64,000 nt of DNA from Leptobrachium leishanense (lineage: Eukaryota; Chordata; Amphibia; Anura; Megophryidae). Below, one piece after another: positions 10,731 to 22,411 of this stretch (positions within the stretch are counted from its first letter, which is position 1; each line of letters opens with the position of its first letter). The translations under genes and the position numbers were made by a program. The notes beneath the pieces were generated by a model. That model did not search any database, was not told the origin of the DNA, and was given only the letters and a program-made list of their open reading frames with translations. Location of the stretch: contig CM019066.1 in the NCBI GenBank assembly GCA_009667805.1, positions 116,736,190-116,800,189 on the forward strand. The letters run 5' to 3'.

Positions 10731-10912
10731 TAGGGTTTCTGCAACCTTGTCCTCTGGGGCACTAATAGGCCAGGTTTTCCAAATATCTGAAGCCCAGCCC
10801 AGCTGACCAGCTTGCTGCTCAGTGATTGCAGGATTCAGGCTGCATTTCCTCCAAGGTAATCCATAAAACCTGACGTGTTTGGGGTATTTGAAGACAGGGT
10901 TGGGAAACACTG
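10731..10912 (+). mobile_element. Decayed hAT MITE, CAGTGTTTCCC family
   Basis: The right end GGGTTGGGAAACACTG and the interior words ATCTGAAGC, GCTGCTCAGTGATTGCAGGA and TTCAGGCTGCATTTCC match the intact copy at 34561-34742. The left end (AGGGTTTCTGCAACC) is diverged and no clear target duplication remains. A 141-codon minus-strand frame that crosses it is a by-product. Confidence 0.65.
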
Positions 10913-11288
10913 CTCTAAGCAAACATGACTGTTTATCGTTCATGATGGTGAGCTGTGTGTCCCTTCCTACTCCTCTGTGGACTGTACTTGTCAGATGTGA
11001 AAGGCTCCCAAAAGAAGTCTTCCCTCCATCTGGAAGGCTGTCAGCTTGTACAGGACATCCTTCTGTGGTACACATCAGCACCGCACAGGTAGGGCTGTGG
11101 TACTTGACAAGACGCATTAATGATTTTGCATTGACAGGCATCAGATTGGCTGTTGTTCAGTGGTGCCAAGGCTGGTGACATGGTCTACCTCCGTCTTTAA
11201 TGAGGACGACACTGGAAACCAGGAGAGTTTTACAGAATACTTTAAGCTGAAAATTGGGGGATATAAGAGGTCAGGTGGGGTTAATAAT
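10913..11288. other. Unassigned sequence
   Basis: A plus-strand frame of 99 codons (10879-11178) overlaps the MITE end and has no motif. The last eight bases (11281-11288, TTAATAAT) are the target duplication of the next element. Confidence 0.45.
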
Positions 11289-11542
11289 TAGGGATATGCA
11301 TGACTTTTTTTTTCGGGTGTTCTTTTCATTTCGGACAGTTTTTTCGTTTCATTTCGGCGAATCGAATCTGTTGGTTTTTCGCATTTTTACGAGTTATTTC
11401 GTTTTTTATTGCTGATTTAAGAATGGGAAGTACTTAATTATTCGTTTAGGTTTTTTTTAGGCATTTTATGGGTGAAATTTTAGGTTTCCTAACTTTTTTA
11501 AAGAAACAAGGCTTTGTATAAAAGTTTTTAATAGGTTTCAAT

Positions 11543-11660
11543 GCAGCATATGAATCAACACACTGCTGGGAAGTGCCTCTCTGCAGTATAATTAATGCAG
11601 CAAATTAATCCACACATTGCCGGGAACTTCCCAGCAGTGTGTGGATTCATATAGTGCATT
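11543..11660 (-). repeat. Reverse-orientation satellite units at the left arm
   Basis: Here the unit reads GCAGCATATGAATC, then CACTGCTGGGAAGTGCC and CTCTGCAGTATAATTAATGC, the reverse complement of the main array. It is joined directly to the left inverted repeat just as the last forward unit is joined to the right one. So one unit belongs to the terminal inverted repeat itself, and only the right-hand copy was amplified. Confidence 0.8.
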
Positions 11661-11739
11661 AATTAGAACTCATAAAAAACTAAGAACTAACTGATCAAAA
11701 AATGAAACAATCCGAATCAATGTTTAGCTCTCCAGAGAG

Positions 11740-12985
11740 GCGCTGCCCAGCAGTGTTCAGATTCATATGCTGCAATAACTATACTGCAGAGAGGCGCTGC
11801 CCGGCAGTGTGCGGATTCATATGCTGAATTATACTGCAGAGAGGCGCTGCCCGGCAGTGTGCGGATTCATATGCTGAATTATACTGCAGAGAGGTGCTGG
11901 CCGGCAGTGTGCGGATTCATATGCTGAATTATACTGCAGAGAGGCGCTGCCCGGCAGTGTGTGGATTCATATGCTGCATTAATTATACTACAGAGGTGCT
12001 TCCCAGCAGTGTGCGGATTCAAATGCTGCAATAATTATACTGCAGAGAGGCGCTGCCCGGCAGTGTGCGGATTCATATGCTGCATTAATTATACTGCAGA
12101 GAGGCGCTGCCCGGCAGTGTGCGGATTCATATGCTGCATTAATTATACTGCAGAGAGGCGCTGCCCGGCAGTGTGCGGATTCATATGCTGCATTAATTAT
12201 GCTGCAGAGAGGCGCTGCACGGCAGTGTGCGGATTCATATGCTGCATTAATTATACTGCAGAGAGGCGCTGCCCGGCAGTGTGCGGATTCATATGCTGCA
12301 TTAATTATACTGCAGAGAGGCGCTGCCCGGCAGTGTGCGGATTCATATGCTGCATTAATTATACTGCAGAGAGGCGCTGCCCGGCAGTGTGCGGATTCAT
12401 ATGCTGCATTAATTATGCTGCAGAGAGGCGCTGCCGGCAGTGTGCGGATTCATATGCTGCATTAATTATACTGCAGAGAGGCGCTGCCGGCAGTGTGCGG
12501 ATTCATATGCTGCATTAATTATACTGCAGAGAGGCGCTGCCGGCAGTGTGCGGATTCATATGCTGCATTAATTATACTGCAGAGAGGCGCTGCCCGGCAG
12601 TGTGCGGATTCATATGCTGCATTAATTATACTGCAGAGAGGCGCTGCCCGGCAGTGTGCGGATTCATATGCTGCATTAATTATACTGCAGAGAGGCGCTG
12701 CCCGGCAGTGTGCGGATTCATATGCTGCATTAATTATACTGCAGAGAGGCGCTGCCCGGCAGTGTGCGGATTCATATGCTGCATTAATTATACTGCAGAG
12801 AGGTGCTTCCCAGCAGTGTGCGGATTCATATGCTGCAGAGAGGTGCTGCCCAGCAGTGTGCGGATTCATATGCTGCAATAATTATACTGCAGAGAGGCGC
12901 TGCCCGGCAGTGTGAGGATTCATATGCTGCAATAATTATACTGTAGAGAGGCGCTGCCCTGGAGTGTGTGGATTCAAATGCTGCA
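11740..12985 (+). repeat. Tandem satellite, about 24 units, 54-bp period
   Basis: The consensus unit runs ATTCATATGCTGCATTAATT, then ATACTGCAGAGAGGCGCTGC, then CCGGCAGTGTGCGG. I count 24 GATTCA starts. Three or four consecutive units near 11814-11963 lack part of GCATTAA (50 bp), three near 12420-12552 lack one C (53 bp), and one near 12822 is shortened. The unit contains the palindrome CTGCCCGGCAG and the near-palindromes CATATG and ATTAAT. Because 54 is a multiple of three, all frames stay open and give false proteins on both strands. Confidence 0.95.
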
Positions 12986-13357
12986 TTGAAACCTATTTGT
13001 TAAAAAGCCTTGTTTCTTTAAAAAAAAAGTTAGGAAACCTAAAATTTCACCCAAAAAATGTCTAGAAAATCCTAAAAGAATAAATAAGTAAAGAAACTTT
13101 CATTCTATTGGTAGTAATCAACTTCCCATTCTTAAAGAAGTAATAAAAAAAATGAAATAACTCAAAAAGCGAAAAACCAACAGATTCGAATCACACTAAA
13201 TGATCTGGATCGCCAAAATGATCCGAAGCACCGAATCGATCCGAAATGTCGGACGGTCGATATTTCGTTTTCGAAAATGCTCCCGATACACGAAAATGGT
13301 GAATTTTGTCTGAATTTCAATTCGGAACAGAACTAATTGCACATCTCTATTAATAAT

Positions 13358-15598
13358 CCATTCCTCCCCTCTACCCCCATTTTCAAGTTTTATCCCTTTA
13401 CCTTACCCAATCTCTCACATCCATGGTTTCTATTGATTAGAAGTTCATTCTGTCTTTAGTTGAACAATCTTAATTCATTAAAAAAAAACAAAAAAAAATC
13501 TCACCTGGCAGAGGTTTATGCTAAAAAGCAATGAAGGTCCCTGTTGGCAGACTTGGACACATCCGGGATGTTCCAAATTAGCAAGTAAGTCCATTGGGCT
13601 GTATTGGTTAAATTTTAATAAAGTTTTATATTCATAATGCAATCCAAAAGAGAAAAATGACGTAAGTGGTATTGACTCCACAATGGATCTCCCTTTTGCA
13701 AAGGTTCTTGATACAAAATCCCGCTCCAGCTTGGCATGGTTTCTTTTTCCATGGGAGGGGGATCTTGTTCTGTACCTCCACAGATGTTTTGACCAATGTG
13801 GGTCTAGTAAGTAGTATTACATTGTCCTCTGATCATGCAAGAGGAGATTTGCCTGTTCTGTCCCATTAGACACCATTTCATCCCAAAAGGACATCATTTG
13901 GACAGATTTAGAAATAAGGACGTGAGCACCACATCTAGTCATATTCAGGTATCCCCCAGCTGCCTTCTACTTGGCATACTTATGTGGTGGACTCTTTTCC
14001 TAATCCATCAGCAAAGCATCCATCCATAAGTGGCAAGTCACCAGAAATGGTTTAGTTTCCATAAAAACACAGGAATGCAGACGATTATTATTCTGCCTCC
14101 CTAGCAAAGCTGTGAGGCGTGGGTGTTTGAGACTAGCTAAGTCTGTATTGAACAGTACTCCCACAATGAAAGTTCAGCAGACAGTGGCAACTCCGCAAAA
14201 CTGACACGTAGAAAGATGAATCCAGTTGAAAACTTTAATGATCAGACTGACAATCTTTGTAATAGTGTACAGCAAAGCAGGTGAAAAGACATTAGTTCTG
14301 TCCAGCATTGAGCAAAGATGGCTGCTAGGTGACCAGTAAGTACCTCAGAACTAGACTGAACAAAAAGAGGTGGAGCTAGCTGGATACAGCAAGGCTAAGG
14401 GAACCCAGCAGGATCAAAATAGCTATGAAATAATAGCTGCAAGCAGCAAAAAGGCAGTTTCAACACATAACATTAAAATATACACATAAACCCTGAATCA
14501 TGGGGCATGACAATTATAGATCACTTTTGTACAGTACTGTGACTTTAAATAATAGAAGTCTACACATTGTGACCTTGGCAGAGGATGGAGGTAAATACCA
14601 AGTCATGGAAAAATTATTTATAAAAGAATGCTCGTAAATGAAATAACAGAGCATATAAGAATGTCAATTCCAGAGCAGAGATCATTATTTCCCTTATTCC
14701 AGCCATTTCAAGCTAGAGCCAGGGAAGCAGAAACTACTTTTGTTTTTCGTTGTATAAAAAGAAAGGGGGAAGGATAAAAAACCAAATCGGAAAAACAATT
14801 ATAGAATATGTGCCTCTCCACGCACATGCCAGAAGGCATTGTGCCACACGCTGACATACAGTATAACTGGGTAATCAAAGCCTTGCACTCAATATTGCAA
14901 TAATTACACAGAAAATATAAAAGTTTCCTTGCTTTTTTTTTTTATATTCGACTTAATACAGCGGAAGGAAAGCTTTAACCCCCGCACGTGCCATGTGTAA
15001 AACCATACTTCGTCATTCTTTCCATTTTACTTCGATGAAAATTGTTGCTATATTAGTCCACAATTAAATGACATTCCCAGTTTCACGCGGATAGTATTTC
15101 AACCTTGTATTGAACTCGATGTAGAAAAAAAAAAGAAAAGAAAAAAATAGGCGAAACAAGCCGAAATAAAAAATATATAATTAAATGCAGATGTAGACTA
15201 ACAATAGCAATGCGATACAGACATATCCAGTAAATATACATTAGCACATTGTAGCATGGTATCATTCATGGATGTATAGACTTTCTGCTGGGAGATAACA
15301 TGTTAACAGAATGGTTTAAGATACAGAACTGCTAAGCTTATCACACCGGATGAAGAGTACTCAATGTGATCTGGAAAAGCTACTGAGGTGTTAAGTGCCC
15401 ACTTGTGTGGAAAAGCTGCGTTATCAATAAATACACTTAAATGCTGAATTGCTTTATGTATTTAGCTAGATATTTGCTTCGGGATAATCAAGTGAAACTT
15501 AAAGCGATTGCTCCCTTTATTTAATCTCGGTAACCTTTTGTCTTTTTGGTTTTTAAAGCTTAGCCATTTTTTAACGGAGATAATGAGTTTAATAAAGA
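13358..15598. other. Unassigned 2.2-kb tract
   Basis: No element end, tandem array or supported exon is recognised. It contains A/T runs at 13480 and 14933. This is one of the longer apparently low-repeat stretches in the window. Confidence 0.4.
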
Positions 15599-16031
15599 TT
15601 TAGGCTAGGGTCAGACGAACGCATTTTCGCGTTGTCTGTGAAAAAGTGCGTTCGAACGAATGGACGTATTTTTTCACGGAATACGCGATAGCGGTCATAC
15701 GATGCGCATTTGCATCCGTGATTTTGTACGGATCATCAATAAAACACTTTGTGCATCTGGACGTTATGTTGGCCGGACATTAGCAGTGTCTGACATCTCC
15801 AATTCACGCACACACGCCACTAGCGGCCGCAGCGCACTCTGTACAACCGTACTAGCGGTTTTACGTTCTCGACAAAATGCGTTCGTTTTCCACTTGCGTT
15901 GCGCAGCCGGACTTTTGTGCGACCGTACTTCGTATATTGGCAGTCATTGCCTGGCACTTGCTGCTACTACGGCCGTGATTAAGTGCGCCTGCACGCGCGT
16001 TCGCACTGCGCTCGTCTGACCCTAGCCTTAA
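15599..16031 (-). mobile_element. TTAA-flanked palindromic MITE, GGCTAGGGTCAGACG family, copy 2
   Basis: The ends are GGCTAGGGTCAGACGAACGC and CGTCTGACCCTAGCC with TTAA at 16028-16031 and a decayed TTTA on the left. The interior is the reverse complement of copy 1 (5165-5589), for example CACGGAATACGCGATAGCGG near 15676. A 119-codon frame inside it is not a gene. Confidence 0.85.
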
Positions 16032-16683
16032 CGCGCACTCATGTAATAAAAGTATATTCAAGAATACCTCCCAACAATAATGCAAAGTTTGAGAATGGGA
16101 GGGGTGGTTGGGTCTAAGGCGATGTTTTTGTGACTATTTGCATCTCTGGTGACGGTCAAAAAGGTGTGCAAAAATTATTTTTTTTTTTTAAGAAAAAAGG
16201 GACGGGCACAATGCCAAAAGAGGCAGCATTGTCCAGAATGTGTCCCACTGTCTCGCAGAGAAACGAAGGACAGATTGAAGAGAGCATCCAGAGACTGCAA
16301 TCTGGGACCGTCCGGCCTAAAAGACAATTGGGGGAATAGGTTATTAGCACACCGGTATAGAAAAGAATGAGCCAAGATCAGAAACTCAAATGCATCCAAG
16401 ATAATTTGGTAATTGTGGCTACAGCAACCGTACAGGCAGCTTGACAAAGGCCAAAACATTGCAGCAGTTGTGTAGCGCAAGAAATCTGTCTGAAAAAAAA
16501 AGGAGGTTGAATGCCCAATCCAGTTCTTATTTCATCCTATCGGGATATGAAGAACATTAGACATGCCTCTTCCCATGCGTTATTTTCCCAATTACATTTA
16601 CAATACTATAATTCTGCTATCCATAAAATTGTGATTAGGAGTTGGAAGAGTCCAGAATTTAGTTCTATGACCCCATGGCAGGG
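16032..16683. other. Unassigned sequence between two MITEs
   Basis: Several overlapping short frames exist on both strands but none carries a recognisable motif. A poly-T/A junction lies at 16172-16195. Confidence 0.45.
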
Positions 16684-17130
16684 TTAGGCTCCGGTCAGAC
16701 GAGAGCAGCGTTCACGTCCGTGATGGTGCACAAAAGTACGTCCGTGATAGCATGACATAAAGGCCAAAGAAATTCCCACACGCGAAGTACGTCCGCACTG
16801 AACTGCGGACACACAACGGCCGCGGCAAACAGACGCAAGTTAGGCAAGAACGTACAACCACTAGAACGGCCGCACAAAGTGCGCTGCATCCGCAACGTCC
16901 GCATAGCTTTGTGTGTGAGTGATGGAACGTGGTCAGACGGACTGCATTTATACGTCCAGCATTTTTCACGGACAAAATGGTTTTGCTTTTTAATTTATTT
17001 TCCCTCCTACATCCGTCAAAAATAACGTCAGTGAAAAAACGGACTGTGTGGCCACTACTGCGTCTTCCGTACGTCCGTATTGCACGGCCACCCATCCGTA
17101 GAAATCACGTTCGTCTGACCCTAGCCTTAC
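16684..17130 (+). mobile_element. TTAA-type MITE, GGCTAGGGTCAGACG family, divergent copy 3
   Basis: The left end is TTAGGCTCCGGTCAGACGAG and the right end ACGTTCGTCTGACCCTAGCC, followed by TTAC. The ends match copies 1 and 2, but the interior is different: it has ACGTCCGTGATGGTGC-like words and a T-rich centre. It therefore looks like a second subfamily using the same ends. CpG density is high. Confidence 0.75.
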
Positions 17131-17535
17131 TTGTTCTTCTGTGGTAAAAGAATGTACATAAGAATCATTTAGATATTCTGAAAACTCCAAGAGCCCGATT
17201 CCAAAAGAGATATTAAAAAGGAGACTCAAGCAATTAACAGCTCTATACCGACTGAGCCACTGAAATCCAAACCGAGCAAGTGGTGTCCACAGATCTGTGG
17301 AAGGACACTGGGATCCATTTCACACCGCTGTCTGCAACGTGGGCCCAGAGGAACGAAGGAATTTTTGATAATTTTAAAGGTGTTAATTCATTTTTAAAAA
17401 TCAGTTAACACCAGTGCTTCCTTTCTACGTAGAAAACCAGCCAAGCAATGAAAAATGAGCTATGTCGGAATAGGCTGTCCTCCATCCAGCCAATTAACAC
17501 ATCCCATACAAAGTATAGGAGGTTTTAATTTTCAG
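17131..17535. other. Unassigned sequence
   Basis: No feature is recognised. Confidence 0.45.
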
Positions 17536-17712
17536 CAGTGAATCCCAACCCGGTCATCAGGTACCCATATGAAACCAGGTTTGCCAGATATCTGAAGCAC
17601 AGCACAGGTGATAGGGTTTGCTGCTCAGTGATTGCAGGATTCAGTCTGCATTTCCAAGGTGATCTGCAAAATCTGACCTGTTAGGGGTACTTGAGGACCA
17701 GGGTTGTCATGT
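17536..17712 (+). mobile_element. hAT MITE, CAGTGTTTCCC family, decayed
   Basis: The left end reads CAGTGAATCCCAACCCGGTC. Interior words GCCAGATATCTGAAGCACAG and GCTCAGTGATTGCAGGATTC match 34561-34742 in order. The right end is degraded (GGACCAGGGTTGTCATG). Confidence 0.75.
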
Positions 17713-18000
17713 ACCTGTCACTGCGACAGACAGAACCCCTGCAAGCTTTGATAAAACTGGCCTCCTTGATGCTACGATCATCTTTGGCATGAAGAGCTAC
17801 CTTCCTAAGGACACGAGCCAGTGTGCGTATTGCACACGCAGATACACGTGACCTCTATGACTGTGGCCCTCTTTCAACTTCATGCCCAACATCTCTCTCC
17901 CGAAGACGCTGGCCAGCAGAACTGGATCACTTATAACACTTATAACAACATATTCTGGTAATACGCAGGAGCATCAACTGATAGTCGTGTTCCTATAAAT
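17713..18000. other. Unassigned spacer
   Basis: No feature is recognised between the two MITE copies of opposite orientation. Confidence 0.4.
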
Positions 18001-18150
18001 CAGTGTTTCCCAAACCGGTCCTCATGACCCTCAACCGGGCCAGATTTTGCAGATCACTTTGGAGCAATGCAGACTGAATCCTGCAATCACTGAGCAGCAA
18101 ATCATATCCCCTGTGCTGTGCTTCACATATCTGGCAAACCTGGCATGTCA
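18001..18150 (-). mobile_element. hAT MITE, CAGTGTTTCCC family, right-truncated
   Basis: It starts CAGTGTTTCCCAAACCGGTC and then runs in the opposite sense to 34561: AGACTGAATCCTGCAATCAC, GAGCAGCAAATC, CTTCACATATCTGGCAAACC. The far terminal repeat is missing. Confidence 0.8.
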
Positions 18151-20879
18151 GTGGGTCATTTAACCACTTATGTTGTCTATTGCCATTTTGACCTTTGCTT
18201 CTCGGCTACCAACTATACTCCTAGACTACGATTTTGTACCACAATACCAGATCTACAATTCTCCTGACATCATGACCACCTGCTGACCATACTGTGTTAC
18301 ATTCCCTCTGGCAGACGGTTGCTGGTGCTTGCACAGCACAGGTTGCTCTTCTGCAACAAATTGGGGTTGTCTCTTCAGCCTCTGGGGAGATCCTGGACAA
18401 GTCTTTTGAAACACTGATTTGCAGTAAAGATCTGCAACATCCACACCGCAGGCAAAGCGTGTGGCTAGGTTGGCCCTAAAAGTGTTGTTTCCACAACAAA
18501 GTTTGAAATTTTACGGAAACCTGGATTTGTGAAGCCAAATAAGATGGGAAAGAACAAGAGCCATTAAAAGCAATCTGACAGATTGTGCAGAGAGAAGATT
18601 CAAAGTCATGAAATCCATTAAGTTAAAAAACGTATTCTGGTCAGGGTTAGACAAGGCCACCGGGTTATGCAAAATGTCTCTTTGCAAAGATTTATAACTT
18701 ACCTGCAAAAAGCTGATGCTCCAGCGGACTTGCATTTTTATGGCGCACATTATATTTAAAGCAGCAGAACAGATCATTTATTTGTAAATCAGAGAAGTTA
18801 GAACCAGTCTATCAACAATATCTATTGTTAGAGTTTTATGTCATTTCCAAGGTGAAAGGAGCATTTAGTTCTTTAGAAAAGTCGCTGTACTGTGCAGCAC
18901 TTGCCGTTATGTAAAGTCGGTGTATTTATGTGCCCCGGCGTGTACATTATCAGCATCCAGCTCAATAGCCATCTTGTTCTCTGCGGAAAGACCTTGACAG
19001 GCAGAGTCTGAGCAGTAACAAATTGAGAATCTGAAAGGACCCATAAATAACGTGTCTACCTTAGAAGAATTGGGAAAAGAAAATTAACACAATAAGGATT
19101 GTAGAGAATGAATGTGGTTACCGGAGGCAGCCCAAATGGTCACCTGTCACCTGCTTCATTCTCCTTGAATCATGTTTTTTCCCGTGATGCGCTGGTAGCA
19201 CTAAAGTCTACTCAAGTGTGCAAGGCATCTCACTCCATGTAAAATGAGGAGTTATGATGATGGGTTTCACATTTTATTGTCTGTGCCGTGGAAGGCAGCA
19301 CTATATAACAGAATGGTAAGGGAGATCTTTTCTTCTGATTAATTCCTACTTACTGGACAAAGACGGTTGTGAATTTCAGCCTCATTACAAATGCTAATAA
19401 ATATGCAAAAGTCACATAAAATACATACTGTAATTACATATACACAAACTACAGAGCAAGAAGCTCAATTTATTAGATAACTACCCTTATCCTTTATTAC
19501 CTATACATGGGGGAATTCAGCAAATTTAGACTGGTAAACGAAAGTATATACCCAACCGATGCAACAAATACTTATTCCGAGGATCATCCTGTGCCTTGTC
19601 TTGGAAGATAGGTGTAGGAACATGGGGGTTGAGGTGAGTCAAGGGAGAGGACGTGGAGCGCAGATACATTCACTTAAGCATGGAAGTCTTGCATAGACAT
19701 GCACTTCATGTCTGGAACAAAGCTGGAGCTTTGACAAGTGACCGAAGAGCTCCATGCTTCAAGCAACTGAAAATTAAGAACCCCGATTACTGGCCATGGT
19801 ATGAAACGCAAGAGAGTGACATCAAGACTCACATGTGGTGCCCCATGGAGTTGGTCCTGGAATCTAGGAGGTCTCTGTCATCCAGTAGGATACTGGAAAC
19901 CGGGTAGATCCACTCAGTAACGGCCTGGATCATAGGGTTCACAAACACGCAGGCGCGCAACAGAGTTTGAGAGGTCTGTGTAGTTGGTGGCTTTTTGTCA
20001 AGTGGCCATTGTGGTGCAGGCTTTCAAGTTCAATATAGTGTGCTCCTTGCCGGGAAAGACGTACCGCTGGAGCGAATTGCTTCACATACATAGCGCCCCC
20101 CTTGATCTCAGACCTGCCACAAAACCTGGACTTTCTTCTAGGTTGTGTTTATCTACAAAGGGATTTAAGAATTCGATTTAGATTTTCCATAAGGAGGCAA
20201 TACCTCGCTCCAAATGCAAAAATTTATTAGATGTTGCCACGTATTTCACAACATATTTTTGCTGGATTGAATGACAATGCGACGCGCCTGAACATGAATT
20301 TAAATGCAGAGGTTTCTGAAGGGAAAAAACTGACTACAGCAATGATTAACGTATGATGTAAGGACTCTTTGTACAAACCTCTTAAGTCTAGCACAAAATT
20401 AATAAAAGAGACAAAGCATTGGTTATTCAACTGAAAAAATTATGTTGTATTGCCGGGGGATAAAGCAAATTGCCAAACACAGCTCAATGTTGCATTTTGC
20501 TCTATCTTGTTTCGTAGAATTAATTTCAGGCATGAGAAATAATAAAAAAAAAATACATTTATGGCTCATGAAAAGGCTGGAATCTACACTTCATGAATAA
20601 AATGGTTGTTTTCTGAACGGAGAGACACAGAATATTCAAAACATATTACAAATTTATTTTACAACAAAATTGAGATTTAAGGATTATACAAATGGTAGAA
20701 CACCGAAGGGGGGAGGGGGTCTAATGCATAGGACAAATCTGGTGGGCCAGCTTTCTCACTGGAACTTTGTGCATAGACACAATATACATGAACAGGCCAA
20801 AAAGCTCAACGTAGTCGAAACTACCCATACACTTCATTACATGTAAATGGAAGAATTCAGCAACTTTAGGCTGGTAAAC
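18151..20879. other. Unassigned 2.7-kb tract with one repeated 70-bp motif
   Basis: The phrase GAATTCAGCAAATTTAGACT plus GGTAAACGAAA at about 19512-19545 recurs as GAATTCAGCAACTTTAGGCT plus GGTAAACGGAAA near 20853-20885, so a small unidentified repeat is present twice. No exon is supported. Otherwise it appears low in recognisable repeats. Confidence 0.4.
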
Positions 20880-21311
20880 GGAAACCAACTGAATCCTGTG
20901 ATCACGGAGCATCAAATCATCTCATCTGTGCTGGGCTTCAGATAGCTGGCAAACCTGACCTGTTAGGTTGGTGTCAGACGAGTGCACTAGGTGCACCCGT
21001 ACTGACCCGCCTACCGGCATCTGTCACAACGGTGTGCCAATGCAGCGGGGCCGGTCACACGATTGAGAGCGCGCACGTACACAATGCCTCGGTCAATAAA
21101 CTAAACATGCGTTGACGGGGCTGCAAAGCGCGGTCATCCATAGGAGGATCGAGCTTTGCAGTGCTGGACGCACTGACTGCGCTCAGCAAGGGGGCCAGAC
21201 GGGCGTTGAGTGGAAGGAACGTCCACTCTCACGGATGGTCCTTCCACTCTGAAGTGCGCTTGTCTGACCCCGGCCTTAATAGGTTCTGATGACCGGAATG
21301 GAGAAACACTG
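20880..21311 (-). mobile_element. hAT MITE (CAGTGTTTCCC family) split by a TTAA MITE
   Basis: Left part: CTGAATCCTGTGATCACGGA, GGGCTTCAGATAGCTGGCAA, ACCTGACCTGTTAG. Right part after the insertion: TTAATAGGTTCTGATGACC..GAGAAACACTG. Joined across the insertion these parts follow the order of the intact family member at 34561 read in reverse. The left terminal repeat is missing. Confidence 0.75.
20963..21279 (+). mobile_element. TTAA-type MITE (GTGTCAGACGAG ends) nested in a hAT MITE
   Basis: The flanks are TTAG (20963-20966) and TTAA (21276-21279). The ends are GTTGGTGTCAGACGAGTGC and GCGCTTGTCTGACCCCGGCC, a diverged pair. The interior is CpG-rich and includes the palindrome GGAAGGAACGTCCACTC..GTCCTTCC shared with 22928 and 27662. 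Confidence 0.8.
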
Positions 21312-21619
21312 CCTCAAAAGAATCATTAAGCATAACCTAAACGAAGCCCCTTCCACAGGGTATGGCTCACTAATGGCCCATGGTGTTGCCCTTGTGCAAA
21401 ATTGCCAATTAATGCAGCGATCACAGAATGTGCTTCATCAGTCAGATGACAAGCTCATAGTGTGACAGGCTAGATTAAGACATTTATACCAACGTCATGA
21501 CCGTTCCAATATCATATTACCGGGAGGAATTCCCAACTAGTGTCAGACATGCAGGAATCCATTAGTCTACTTTTCTCTTCAGCATTTGGAAAAATTTAAT
21601 TGGATGGTGTACAGTTTTA
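21312..21619. other. Unassigned sequence
   Basis: No feature is recognised. Confidence 0.4.
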
Positions 21620-21894
21620 AAGATTGTCAGTGGCATCACTAGGGTTGTGTCACCCGTTGCAGTTACTTATGGTGCAACCCCCCCCCCCCGAGTTTTACGT
21701 GTTTCTTTTTAACTACTTTTACTCATAAATCAGTGCTCCCATATAAACACTGAATGCTCATAATACACGGTGCACATTACTGTCAGGTTTATTGCTGTGG
21801 AGCTCGGATATGCTCACACACAAATTTTGGCAAACGGACAGAAAGTACAGTGCCTGTGCGAAGGCAGTGAAAGTAAAGGTTAATCTGTTCAGAG

Positions 21895-22368
21895 ACACTG
21901 AACAACAAAGAAATGTCCTGATGTCCGGTGGTTTCATTTGGCAGGTTTATTCAGGGCGAATGAACACCATAGGTTTCAAGGTTAAAAATATTCTGGTTTT
22001 TATCCAATAAACCGTTTATTCCTTTAATCCATAGTAAAAAATCTCTTTATTGATTTTATTTTTTAGTAGCTTTTAGATTTTTTTTTTTTAAAAATGCCTA
22101 TTTTTTTCTAATAGCAATTTTTCATTTATTTCTGTAAAAGACCTTTTTATTATTATTCATATGATCTTATATGTAAATTCCAGACATTTTCATTCAGTAG
22201 TTCTTTTTAAAACCGCAGGCGACGGGTTTGCGGCAGCATTCGGTGGCTGATTCCCTGCACTTCGGGGACCCTGTGGTGAATTCACCGGGGAAATTTGATT
22301 CCCCCAAAGTGTGGGGAACAACCGAACACTGAAATGTCTGCGTCATTTCGGTGCTCTTTGAGGTGTTT
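21895..22368 (-). mobile_element. CAGGGTTATTC-family segment inside the hAT element
   Basis: The order GAAATGTCCTGATGTCCGG, GGTTTATTC, AACACCATAGGTTTCAAG, AAACCGTTTATT, CATTCGGTGGCTGATTCCC and CATTTCGGTGCTCTTTGAGG mirrors 45665-46993 and 985-2237 read in reverse. The termini are degraded. Confidence 0.6.
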
Positions 22369-22411
22369 TTTTTTTGCCACCCCCTGGAAAGTGCCAGCCT
22401 AGGCCTTGCCT

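Larger units (their letters stand above)
11289..13349 (+). mobile_element. Complete non-autonomous hAT element with a satellite core
   Basis: Perfect 8-bp duplications TTAATAAT lie at 11281-11288 and 13350-13357. The ends are TAGGGATATGCA and TGCACATCTCTA. Long terminal inverted repeats follow: the left arm (to about 11560) has GGTGAAATTTTAGGTTTCC and AAACAAGGCTTTGTA, and the right arm (from about 12980) has the inverse words. The middle is the 54-bp satellite. There is no transposase frame, so it would depend on a hAT transposase supplied elsewhere. At 2061 bp it is much longer than a usual MITE because of the array. Confidence 0.9.

Noticed and set aside
10716..11141. Minus-strand frame of 141 codons
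   Set aside because: It crosses a decayed hAT MITE and has no motif or splice-like context.
11961..12915. Several cysteine-rich frames of 88-185 codons made of repeated blocks on both strands
   Set aside because: They come from the 54-bp satellite, whose length is a multiple of three. All frames stay open and the peptide repeats follow the DNA repeat exactly. The array lies inside a hAT element.
11740..12985. CRISPR-like array
   Set aside because: The repeats are directly adjacent with no unique spacers, and the DNA is animal nuclear DNA.
15660..16019. Plus-strand frame of 119 codons
   Set aside because: It lies fully inside a TTAA MITE, and related frames appear in the other copies only as pieces of the same repeat.
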